Assembly: GCA_040757715.1 (NCBI GenBank)
Contig: JBFLWS010000003.1
Span: forward strand, 190,307-254,306
DNA length: 64,000 nucleotides
Source of the DNA: CAIMFV01 sp040757715
Lineage (GTDB): Bacteria; Pseudomonadota; Alphaproteobacteria; Caulobacterales; Caulobacteraceae
Direction of reading: 5' to 3'
Shown here: piece by piece, positions 54,487-64,000 of the stretch
How positions within the stretch are numbered: the stretch's first letter is position 1
Layout: each line of letters starts with the position of its first letter
Notes under the pieces: model-generated
Seen by the model: only the letters and a program-made list of their open reading frames with translations
Told to the model about the DNA's origin: nothing
The model's database searches: none
Made by a program: the position numbers and the translations under genes

Positions 54487-55200
54487 TTGCTGGTCCTGAC
54501 GCCCACCGCCACGCTCTTCTTCGGCACGGTGCTGAACCTCGCCGTCGCCTTCGTCCTCGGCGTGGCCATCGGGGCGGAGCGGCAGTACCGCCAGCGCAGC
54601 GCGGGCCTGCGCACCATCGTCCTCGTCACCCTGGGCGCGGCGGCCTTCGCCGATGTGGGCGCGCGCGCTTTTGGCAATGAGGGCCTGGCCCGCACCATCG
54701 CCTATGTCATCAGCGGCATCGGCTTTCTGGGCGCGGGCGTGATCATGCGCGAGGGGGCGCAGGTGCGCGGCCTGAACACCGCCGCCACCTTGTGGAGCTC
54801 GGCGGCCGTGGGCGCCTTCGCCGGCGCGGGCCACGCGCTGGAAGCCATCGCCGTGACCATTTTCATTCTGGCCGCCAACACCTTGTTGCGGCCGCTGGTG
54901 AACTGGATCAACCGCCGTCCCATTTCCGCCGGCGAGACCGAGGCTACCTATCGCGTGCACGTGGTGTGCGAGCCGAGCGCAGTCTCCGACGCGCGCGACC
55001 TGCTGTTCGAAGTGGCCGAAGCGGCGCACTATCCGGTGCGCGAGATCGAGACCCTCACCGAACTGGAAGACCAGGTGGAGCTGGCCGCGGTGCTGCTGCC
55101 CACCACCGCCAAGGAGTCCGAACTCGACCACATGGTGCGGCGCCTGGAGGCCGCGCCCTTCGTGGAAAGCGCCACCTGGACCGTGCACGCGGAAATGTAA
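54487..55200 (+). CDS. MgtC/SapB family membrane protein
   Basis: 237 residues from a TTG four bases after ubiG. Four to five transmembrane helices occupy the first 140 residues, with VLGVAIGAERQYRQRSAGLRT (core AIGAERQYRQRSAGLRT) as the MgtC signature, then GIGFLGAGVIMREG. The C-terminal ~90 residues form an ACT-like cytoplasmic domain. MgtC proteins affect magnesium-limited growth and F1Fo ATPase; the exact role here is unknown. Confidence 0.9.
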   Translation: MLVLTPTATLFFGTVLNLAVAFVLGVAIGAERQYRQRSAGLRTIVLVTLGAAAFADVGARAFGNEGLARTIAYVISGIGFLGAGVIMREGAQVRGLNTAATLWSSAAVGAFAGAGHALEAIAVTIFILAANTLLRPLVNWINRRPISAGETEATYRVHVVCEPSAVSDARDLLFEVAEAAHYPVREIETLTELEDQVELAAVLLPTTAKESELDHMVRRLEAAPFVESATWTVHAEM

Positions 55201-55234
55201 GTCGCGGGCGCGCCGTTCCGCGATCGCGATAGCT

Positions 55235-55477
55235 CTAGCGAAGCAGCAGGGGCGCGAGCGGGGTTGCGGCGACCAGGGCCGGCCAGAACCGCTTCGTGAG
55301 CGGCAAGACTGTGATGGCGGCCAGCAGCGGCCAGGCGAGAATGACAAGGGCAGCGTCGAGGAAGGGGTGCACGCTGTTCCACCACAGCACGCCAACGACG
55401 CTCCACGCCCACACGCCCCAGCCGAACACCTGGCCCGTCGCGCTGTATAGTCCCCGCCAATCCATACCCATCCCCAC
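55235..55477 (-). CDS. Small hypothetical membrane protein
   Basis: 80 residues (GTG at 55477; ATGs at 55471 and 55465 are alternatives). Two hydrophobic segments, WGVWAWSVVGVLWW and ALVILAWPLLAAITVLPL, separated by a short NSVHPFLD loop, and a final hydrophobic LVAATPLAPLLL. No family recognised. It is convergent with the mgtC-like gene. Confidence 0.55.
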   Translation of the reverse strand: MGMGMDWRGLYSATGQVFGWGVWAWSVVGVLWWNSVHPFLDAALVILAWPLLAAITVLPLTKRFWPALVAATPLAPLLLR

Positions 55478-55586
55478 GACGCCGATCCCCCCGCGTCTAT
55501 TCCTAGCTTAAAGACAACACCGAGCGTCGCCTAGCGGGTTCGCCTAGTAAGAAAGAACCCCAGGCGTATTTTCGCTGAAGCTCCGA

Positions 55587-55985
55587 TTACAGGAAGTCGC
55601 GCAGATAGGCGCAGAGCGGCGCGTCGGCGGGGGGCATGGGATAGTCGTCGAACTGGGACGGCTTCACCCAGGCCAGCGCCTGATGCTCACGCCGCTCCAC
55701 GAACCCCTCCCAGCGCCGCAACAGATAGAGCGGCATGAGGAGGTGAAAGTCCTCGTAGGTATGGCTGGCGAAGACGAAGGGGGCGAGGCAGGCCTGGGCC
55801 GCCCGAATTCCCAGCTCCTCCTCCAGCTCGCGCACCAGACAGGCCTCCGGCGTCTCGCCGGCTTCGAGCTTGCCGCCGGGAAATTCCCACAGGCCGGCGA
55901 GCTGCTTGCCCTCTGGTCGCTGGCAGATCAGCACCCGGCCGTCCACGTCCACCAGGGCGGCGGCGGCCACGATCAGCATCTTCAT
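55587..55985 (-). CDS. mutT: MutT, 8-oxo-dGTP diphosphatase (Nudix)
   Basis: 132 residues. The Nudix box runs from Gly38 to Ile60 (GX5EX7REUXEEXGU), with E44, R52, E53, E56 and E57 all present. The N-terminus VAAAALVDVDGRVLICQRP is typical of MutT. It removes 8-oxo-dGTP from the nucleotide pool to prevent mutations. From memory, mutT lies near argJ, ppiC and secA in Caulobacter; here two further genes separate it from argJ. Confidence 0.93.
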   Translation of the reverse strand: MKMLIVAAAALVDVDGRVLICQRPEGKQLAGLWEFPGGKLEAGETPEACLVRELEEELGIRAAQACLAPFVFASHTYEDFHLLMPLYLLRRWEGFVERREHQALAWVKPSQFDDYPMPPADAPLCAYLRDFL

Positions 55986-56041
55986 GCGTCTGTTCCCTTG
56001 TTGAGACCGCCTTTAGACCTCCCGCGCCAGGGTGGCCACTG

Positions 56042-57247
56042 ATGTCGCCGCTCCTCGCCCAGCTCTATCGCGCCTTCGCCGAGGCCCCGGCCCTCACCGG
56101 GCGGCGCTTGCAGGTCTATCTGTGGCTCTTGTTTGGTCTCAACGCCGCGGTGGCGCTGATCTGGCTCGGGCTCGCCGTGATGCACGGGGGTCTGGCGCAG
56201 ACCGGCAAGGCGCTCGGTTCGGACTTCACCAGTTTCTGGGCCGCCTCCAAGCTCGCCCTCAGCGGTCACGCGGCGCTGGCCTACGAGACCGAGCCGCACT
56301 GGGCGGTGCAGAAGGCCATCTTCGGCGGGCGGGAGGTGGGCTATTCGGCCTTCTTCTATCCGCCCACCTATCTGCTCATCTGCCTGCCCCTGGCGCTCGC
56401 CCCCTATATGGCCTCGCTGTTCGCTTGGCTCTCAGCGACGGCGCTCCTCGCCTGGCGGACGGTGAAGGCCTGGAGCGGGCAGAACCTTCTCCTCGCCTCG
56501 GCGGCCTTTCCGGCGGTGTGGGTGACGGAGGGCCACGGCCAGAACGCCTTCCTGACCACGGCCCTGATGGGGGCGGGCTTGGCGGGGCTGGAGACCCGGC
56601 CCTGGCTCGCCGGCGTCGCGTTCGGCCTCCTCACCTTCAAGCCGCACCTGGGGCTATTGATCCCGGTGTTGTTGCTGCTCAACGGCCGCTGGCGGAGCAT
56701 CGCCTCGGCGGGGGCGACGGCGGGCCTCCTTGCGCTGATCGCCACCCTGGCTTTCGGGCCGGACATCTGGCGCGCCTATCTCGCCGCCGGACCCCTGGCC
56801 AAACAGTCCCTGGAAGAGGGTCTGGTGGGGTTCGAGAAGATGCAGAGCCTGTTCGCCGCCGTGCGCCTGTGGGGCGGGAGCATCGCGCTCGGTTATGTCG
56901 TGCAGGGGCTAGGAGCGATCGCGGCGGTGGCGCTGTTGATCTGGGCGCGACTTAGGGGCGCAAGCATGCGCGCCCAGTCGGCGCTCCTGGTGGCGGGGAC
57001 GCTGCTCGCCACGCCCTTCCTGCTCGACTACGACCTGATGCTGCTCGCCCTGCCGCTGGCCTTCCTCTACCGCGAGGGGCGGGCGACCGGGTTCAGGCCC
57101 TGGGAAAAGACGGCGATGCTGGCCGCCTTCATCGCCCCGGAGGTGGTGCGCTCCCTGGCCCGCGAAGCGCACCTGCCGCTGACGCCGCTCATCGTCGCGG
57201 CGCTGCTGGCGCTAATCGCGCGGCGGATAAAGGCATCCCCAATTTAA
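56042..57247 (+). CDS. GT87/DUF2029-like polytopic membrane glycosyltransferase
   Basis: 401 residues with about ten hydrophobic segments. A SDFTSFWAASKLALSGHAALAY segment (core SDFTSFWAASKLAL) near residue 61 and a later FFYPPTYLLICLPLALAPY (core FFYPPTYLLICLP) are typical of the DUF2029 / glycosyltransferase family 87, which use polyprenyl-phosphate sugars. The Asp/Phe-rich start after the first helix is a likely catalytic loop. Substrate unknown. It lies just upstream of the AT-rich gene. Confidence 0.8.
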   Translation: MSPLLAQLYRAFAEAPALTGRRLQVYLWLLFGLNAAVALIWLGLAVMHGGLAQTGKALGSDFTSFWAASKLALSGHAALAYETEPHWAVQKAIFGGREVGYSAFFYPPTYLLICLPLALAPYMASLFAWLSATALLAWRTVKAWSGQNLLLASAAFPAVWVTEGHGQNAFLTTALMGAGLAGLETRPWLAGVAFGLLTFKPHLGLLIPVLLLLNGRWRSIASAGATAGLLALIATLAFGPDIWRAYLAAGPLAKQSLEEGLVGFEKMQSLFAAVRLWGGSIALGYVVQGLGAIAAVALLIWARLRGASMRAQSALLVAGTLLATPFLLDYDLMLLALPLAFLYREGRATGFRPWEKTAMLAAFIAPEVVRSLAREAHLPLTPLIVAALLALIARRIKASPI

Positions 57248-57330
57248 GCGATAGCGTAGCCCGGTCGAACGCGGCGGCTCCGTCACGCGGGCCACCTTCT
57301 GGTCGGGCTAAGATTGAGTTACCTTGCTTC

Positions 57331-57352
57331 AATGAGCGGATTTGCGCTCATT
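57331..57352. promoter_or_regulatory. Perfect inverted repeat upstream of the AT-rich gene
   Basis: AATGAGCG (57331-57338) and CGCTCATT (57345-57352) form a perfect 8-base stem with a six-base loop (GATTTG), 42 bases before the predicted start of the AT-rich membrane gene. It could be an operator for a dimeric regulator or an RNA hairpin. It has no following T-run, so a terminator role for the preceding gene is less likely. Confidence 0.5.
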
Positions 57353-57393
57353 CAGGAGCGGACCACCGTTTCAAACCGTTGATTGAGGCGAGC

Positions 57394-58410
57394 GTGGCAA
57401 TCGATATCGAAACTCGAATTGATCAGTTTAGGAAAAAGCTAAACATCGTATTGTTGTTTTCAAACTTGAGTTTCTTTTTTGTGGGAACTGTTCTGTTATT
57501 GACTGGCCCCATCGCGGCGAATTGGTTGGGTCAATATCGCTTAATAAACTACGATGGACCTGGCTGGCAATCAATAATAACAAACTTGAGTTGTAGCTTA
57601 ATTTTATTGGCGGGCGCTTCGGCAATTCTTGATTTGCTTACCAGAAATTCCATTCAACTTTTCATGCGAGCCACGCTAACCCAGACAATAGAGCGTATGA
57701 ACAGCGTCGCCGCACCTTTGGCGAACGCAGGATGTTCCGGCTTTTTCCACCAACGCCAAGATCACCTACGGGATATCTTGCTGTCTAGCGAAGAAATGTT
57801 CGTTGCGTGCGGTACATCTTTGCCCGATGTGACGAGCTTCACGTTTGTAGGCGAGATTGTCCAAAAGATTAAACAAAACAAAAATTACGTTGCAGAATTC
57901 TTAATATTGAACCCAGCGTCGATGAGTGCTTACTTGAAGCGGGGCGTCGGCGTGTACCAATCCGACGAGAATGAAATTGTTGAGCGAATTATTACGGCAA
58001 TTATAAATATTGAAAGAGCTATGGCTGAATTGAAATCAAGTGAAAAGAATAGAATGCGTTTATATATGATTTCCGCCATCCCAACTATGTCTTGTGTATA
58101 CAATGAAAAAATAATGGATATTGGATTTTATGATGAAATTCGCAAGGGTAACGTGATTAGCACTTGGAGGTTTGAGAAAATCGCTAGCAATCCCGGTGAT
58201 TTTTCCCTTTTCGAGCATTACAAATCGAACATCGAATATATCAAGAATCGGCCAGACACGATTTTGCTCTGGTCTGGCGTGGAAGCGGGAGCCGCCCTCG
58301 CCATCGGCAAGGCCCAGGCTGAGGGATTCGCCGCCTATTTGCGCCAGCTTGAAGAGGCCGATCCGTTGGACGCAGCAGCGCGGCGTCGAGCAATCCGGGG
58401 CTGGTTATGA
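57394..58410 (+). CDS. AT-rich two-TM protein with PLD-like domain, unknown function
   Basis: About 338 residues from a GTG with GAGG five bases upstream (a TTG five codons earlier is possible). Two N-terminal membrane helices (near residues 18-48 and 66-88) precede a soluble part. That part shows an alternating strand/helix pattern reminiscent of a degenerate PLD-like fold: LRDILLSSEEMFVACGTSL, then NYVAEFLILNPASMS, then YMISAIPTMSCVYNEKIM. No HKD catalytic motif is present. Base use is strikingly AT-rich (17 G/C of 60 at 57421-57480, 20 of 60 at 58021-58080), but from about 58265 it reverts to host-like values (40 of 60 at 58261-58320). Signs of horizontal transfer; function unknown. Confidence 0.65.
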   Translation: MAIDIETRIDQFRKKLNIVLLFSNLSFFFVGTVLLLTGPIAANWLGQYRLINYDGPGWQSIITNLSCSLILLAGASAILDLLTRNSIQLFMRATLTQTIERMNSVAAPLANAGCSGFFHQRQDHLRDILLSSEEMFVACGTSLPDVTSFTFVGEIVQKIKQNKNYVAEFLILNPASMSAYLKRGVGVYQSDENEIVERIITAIINIERAMAELKSSEKNRMRLYMISAIPTMSCVYNEKIMDIGFYDEIRKGNVISTWRFEKIASNPGDFSLFEHYKSNIEYIKNRPDTILLWSGVEAGAALAIGKAQAEGFAAYLRQLEEADPLDAAARRRAIRGWL

Positions 58411-58435
58411 CCGATATAGATTCATTCCGAGCCGC

Positions 58436-59710
58436 TCAGCTGCGATAATCCCCGTTGATCTCGATGTAGCGCTTGGTGAGGTCGCAGGTCCACATCACCG
58501 CCGCCGCCTGGCCCGCGCCCACGTCGACGGCGATTTCCAGCTCGCGGCCCTGCATGTAGCGGGTCATGGCGGCCTCGTCGTAGCTGTCGGCGATCTTGCC
58601 GTCCTTGGCCGCCCACAGCGCGCCGAAGCGGATGGAGACCTTCTCGCGCACGATGGGCTCGTCGGCCCGGCCCACGGCCATGACGATGCGGCCCCAATTG
58701 GCGTCGCCGCCGGCGATGGCGGTCTTCACGAGCGGGCTTTCGCAGACGGTGCGGGCGATCCTGAAGGCCGAGGCCTCGCTGACGGCCCCGGTGATCTCCA
58801 CCTTGACGAAGCGGGTGGCGCCCTCGCCGTCGCGCACCAGCTGCTGGGCGAGATCCAGCGCCACGGCCTCCAGCGCCGCCTTGAAGCCCGCAAGGCGCGG
58901 ATCGGCGGCGTCGGTGATCGGGGCGTTCCCGGCCTTGCCCGTGGCGAAGAGGAGGAAGGTGTCGTTGGTGGAGCGGTCGCCGTCCACGGTCACCGCATTG
59001 AAGGTGCGGATGGTCACATCGCGCACCAGGGCCTGCAGCACCTGCGGGGCGATGGCCGCGTCGGTGGCGGCGAAGGCCAGCATGGTCGCCATGTTGGGGG
59101 CGATCATGCCCGAGCCCTTGCAGATGCCGGCGAGCTTCACCGGCAGGCCGTCGATCTCGCAGTTGGCCACCGCGCCCTTGGGAAAGGTGTCGGTGGTCAT
59201 GATGGCCTCGGCCGCCGTTTCCCACGCGTCGGGGCGCAGGCTCGCGGCGAGGCCGGGCAGCTGCGGCGTGATCTTGCCATCGTCCAGCACCACGCCGATG
59301 ACGCCGGTGGAGGCGCACACCACCTGCTGCGCCGTCGCGCCAAGTTGATCGGCCACGCCCTGGGCGGTGCGCTCCGCCGCCAGGGCCCCCGGCTCTCCGG
59401 TGAAGCTATTGGCGCAGCCGGCGTTGACGATGAGCCCGCGCACATCCGCACCGCCAGTCTCGGCGAGGACCTCCTTGCACCAGTCCACCGGGGCCGAGCC
59501 GACATTATGTTTAGTGAACACGCCGGCGGCCGTGGTCCCGGCGTCGAAGGCCATGAGCAGCAGGTCGTCGCGCTCGTGCTTGTAGAAGCCCGCGCGACCT
59601 ACGGCCAGGCGCACGCCCTGCACCTCGCCCATGGCCGGCAGGGGAACGGCGAGCGGCGAGATCGCCAGACCGGGCTTGCCGGCGGCGGGGGCGTTGTTGG
59701 CGTCAGTCAC
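58436..59710 (-). CDS. argJ: ArgJ, bifunctional glutamate N-acetyltransferase
   Basis: 424 residues from a GTG at 59710, with AAAGGA ideally spaced. The self-cleavage site is in MIAPNMATMLAFAAT, where the Thr becomes the nucleophile of the beta chain. CASTGVIGV and VDGDRSTNDTFLLFATG are also conserved. ArgJ transfers acetyl from N-acetylornithine to glutamate in arginine synthesis, and some forms also use acetyl-CoA. It lies one base after the ppiC stop, so the two are co-transcribed, and the frame extending to 59893 is rejected. Confidence 0.95.
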   Translation of the reverse strand: MTDANNAPAAGKPGLAISPLAVPLPAMGEVQGVRLAVGRAGFYKHERDDLLLMAFDAGTTAAGVFTKHNVGSAPVDWCKEVLAETGGADVRGLIVNAGCANSFTGEPGALAAERTAQGVADQLGATAQQVVCASTGVIGVVLDDGKITPQLPGLAASLRPDAWETAAEAIMTTDTFPKGAVANCEIDGLPVKLAGICKGSGMIAPNMATMLAFAATDAAIAPQVLQALVRDVTIRTFNAVTVDGDRSTNDTFLLFATGKAGNAPITDAADPRLAGFKAALEAVALDLAQQLVRDGEGATRFVKVEITGAVSEASAFRIARTVCESPLVKTAIAGGDANWGRIVMAVGRADEPIVREKVSIRFGALWAAKDGKIADSYDEAAMTRYMQGRELEIAVDVGAGQAAAVMWTCDLTKRYIEINGDYRS

Positions 59711-59711
59711 G

Positions 59712-60749
59712 TCAATGTCCTTTGGGGGGCGTTTTGGCGGGGCGCAGGGCGGGCGCCGGAGTCGATGCGGGCGTGGGTGCAGAATCAGGCGCGACCACCG
59801 GTGCGCCGCCTTCGGAGGCCTGATCCACCGTAGGGGCGGCGTTGGCGGCGGCGGGGGGCGCGGTGGCCGGCTCCTTGGCCCCGCCCGGCACATCGGCCGG
59901 CGGCGGGATCATCATTTCGATCTTGGCCTTCTTGCGCAGACCGCCGAGCAGATTGCGCACCTCGTCATAGGTGAGGAAGCGCACGATCTGCGGTCGGGCG
60001 TCCTGCAGGCTGATGGGCTGCTCGGGCCGGCGCTCCTCCACCTTCACCAAGGTCCAGCCGAGGTCGGTCTTGAACGGGCCCACCACCTCGCCAGGCTTGG
60101 CGGCCTTCAGCGCCGCGCCATAGGGCTCGGGCATGGTGTCGAGGGTGAAGAAGCCGAGATCGCCGCCATTGAAGCGGGTGTTCTGGTCGATGGAACGCTG
60201 CATGGCCAGGGCCTCGAAGGAGGCGCCGGTGGTGACCAGCTTCTTCAAGGCCTCTGCGTCGGCCTGGTTGGCCACAGCGATCTGCCGGCCACGGATCTCG
60301 TCCGAGGTCTTGGCCAGTTTCTGCTGCTCGTCATAGAGCTGGTGAATGGAGGCCTCGTTCACCGCCTTGTCCACTCGGCTCTCCACCAGGAGATCGCCCA
60401 GCACCTTGTCCCGGGCCGCTTGCAAGCGGTGGGCGGCCAGCGGGTCCTTGTCGAGGCCCTGTTTCTGGGCTTCGCGGGCGAGCAGGCGCTCGTCCACAAC
60501 CTCGTCGAGGGCGCGGCGGAACAGGTCGGAGGCCGGATCGAGGGGCTCGCCTTCGCTGATCAGGCCCTGCGCCACCGCCTCGCGCTTCACGTCCGAGGTC
60601 CAGATCACCTCGCCGCCCACCTTGGCCACGGGCTTGTCGCCGGGGATGGGGCGCATGGAGCTAAGGGGCGTGCGGTCGCAACTCGCCAGCACGAGCGCCG
60701 TCACGCCCAAAAGGGCCGCAAAACTTGCTGCTTGACGTCGCCGATCCAC
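59712..60749 (-). CDS. Peptidylprolyl isomerase lipoprotein (parvulin type)
   Basis: 345 residues from a GTG at 60749, with GAGGGAGAAG before it. The signal peptide ends in the lipobox LASC (Cys24), so it is a lipoprotein. A SurA-like N-terminal helical region follows, then the parvulin domain at about 165-260 (EIRGRQIAVANQADAEAL, NGGDLGFFTLDTMPEPYG, GPFKTDLGWTLVKVEER). The C-terminal tail is Pro/Ala-rich. It probably folds exported proteins in the periplasm. It overlaps argJ as one unit and is divergent from secA. Confidence 0.9.
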   Translation of the reverse strand: MDRRRQAASFAALLGVTALVLASCDRTPLSSMRPIPGDKPVAKVGGEVIWTSDVKREAVAQGLISEGEPLDPASDLFRRALDEVVDERLLAREAQKQGLDKDPLAAHRLQAARDKVLGDLLVESRVDKAVNEASIHQLYDEQQKLAKTSDEIRGRQIAVANQADAEALKKLVTTGASFEALAMQRSIDQNTRFNGGDLGFFTLDTMPEPYGAALKAAKPGEVVGPFKTDLGWTLVKVEERRPEQPISLQDARPQIVRFLTYDEVRNLLGGLRKKAKIEMMIPPPADVPGGAKEPATAPPAAANAAPTVDQASEGGAPVVAPDSAPTPASTPAPALRPAKTPPKGH

Positions 60750-60848
60750 GCTTCTCCCTCGCGCGTTCGAGAGCCCGGCCTGGCGTCGCGGCGGCGAGAA
60801 CGCCGGCTCCGATCCCTCACGGTTCGGTGCTGCGAAAAGGCCTTCGCG

Positions 60849-60877
60849 TTGACAGGCGTTTGGTCGGTGCTTAAGTC
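60849..60877 (+). promoter_or_regulatory. Candidate promoter in the 311-base ppiC-secA intergenic region
   Basis: The region 60750-61060 separates divergent ppiC and secA and contains no convincing gene. On the secA strand a perfect TTGACA (60849-60854) is followed after 17 bases by TAAGTC, or read Caulobacter-style as a partial GCTANAWC box (GCTTAAGTC). It would leave a long leader of about 180 bases. A hairpin, GCACGC / GCGTGC with a seven-base loop, lies at 60980-60998 in that leader. Confidence 0.4.
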
Positions 60878-61060
60878 TCGCGCGCGCGCAAGTCGAGCGC
60901 TTTTTCAGCCGTCGTCGACGACCTGTAAAGCCGCCCCGGCCTAGCGTGTTTCTCGGGGGCGCCGTGGACGGACGAACTTGCACGCGCGATAAGCGTGCGC
61001 CCTACTCATCTTGGCCCCGACGGGCTATGGCGCGCCGACCTCAAACCATCCGGACCCTTC

Positions 61061-63838
<2,778 letters not shown>

Positions 63839-63882
63839 TTCGAGCGGAACGATGATCCCCCTTCCCCCCTTGCGGGGCAGGG

Positions 63883-64000
63883 CTATCGCATATGGCCGAG
63901 GAGGCTGAGCAGGAAGGCGTCGTCCCATCCGGCGCGCTTGATCTTGCCTTTGATGGAGCCCTTGTCGGGGTGCTGTCTTAGGATGTTGAGGGCGAGTTTT
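63883..64000 (-). mobile_element. C-terminal end of a DDE transposase (ISAs1-like), cut by the window edge
   Basis: The frame from the window edge to the TAG at 63883 encodes 38 residues including KLALNILRQHPDKGS, IKGKIKRAGWDDAFLL and GHMR. This looks like the tail of ISAs1/IS4-type transposases (pattern N-L-L-x(n)-K-G-K-x-x-x-A-G-W-D-x-x-Y-L-L). Whether the element is intact lies beyond the window. A C/G hairpin at about 63858-63880 separates it from secA. Family assignment is tentative. Confidence 0.6.

Noticed and set aside
55500..55560. Short direct repeat CGCCTAG near 55528-55548
   Set aside because: Only seven bases repeated twice; expected by chance at this scale and not linked to any feature.

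Overview
The window is GC-rich, densely packed chromosomal DNA from an alphaproteobacterium of the order Caulobacterales, most likely Caulobacteraceae (Caulobacter- or Phenylobacterium-like; I cannot decide the genus). The main evidence is: the flgA-flgG-flgF / fliL-fliM-DUF6468-motE layout with a sigma54 promoter, an ftr-like element and a CtrA half-site between the divergent operons; a PleC-type cell-cycle kinase whose phospho-histidine falls at residue 612 and whose short promoter region carries four CcrM (GANTC) sites; and the secA / ppiC / argJ / mutT neighbourhood. No rRNA, tRNA, CRISPR array or replication origin was seen.

Layout. 1-5290: divergent flagellar operons. 5300-11914: a single-chain acyl-CoA carboxylase, an amino-acid permease with a GNAT enzyme, and four small mostly membrane proteins. 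11991-20577: thioredoxin reductase, a double SRPBCC protein, an alpha-glucosidase, prephenate dehydrogenase, an ATPase-like/receiver protein, CutA, and the queuosine operon queC-queE-queD. 20690-25215: clpA-clpS, DUF2332, and a GRAM/PH-like protein. 25216-27761: a repeat-rich accessory patch with an orphan gene, a GST 3' remnant, a hydrolase and an intact GST. 27872-35176: MFS transporter, purB, an ATPase zeta-type inhibitor, HIT, DUF4287, FemAB-like, GDPD and RidA. 35444-42324: tamA-tamB, a bidirectional terminator, and ompW. 42533-47743: pepN and pleC. 47752-52255: an ECF sigma / membrane anti-sigma / periplasmic sensor trio downstream of glnE. 52335-55985: lysC, ubiG, mgtC, mutT. 56042-63838: a GT87-like membrane protein, a markedly AT-rich membrane gene, argJ, the lipoprotein foldase ppiC, and secA. 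The window ends in the tail of a transposase.

Most of the window is core housekeeping. Several sets work together: rod and ring parts with the switch (FlgA/G/F, FliL/M, MotE); queuosine precursor synthesis (QueC/E/D); N-end-rule proteolysis (ClpS/ClpA); outer-membrane biogenesis (TamA/TamB); and protein export with folding (SecA and the PpiC lipoprotein).

The most unusual items are: the AT-rich two-TM gene at 57394-58410, whose last ~45 codons revert to host base composition; the GANTC cluster upstream of pleC; a QueD with Tyr in place of the usual catalytic Cys; a GST tail remnant next to an orphan gene; and a pair of uncharacterised small membrane proteins at 10632-11123. I did not find a convincing large undescribed multi-gene system.
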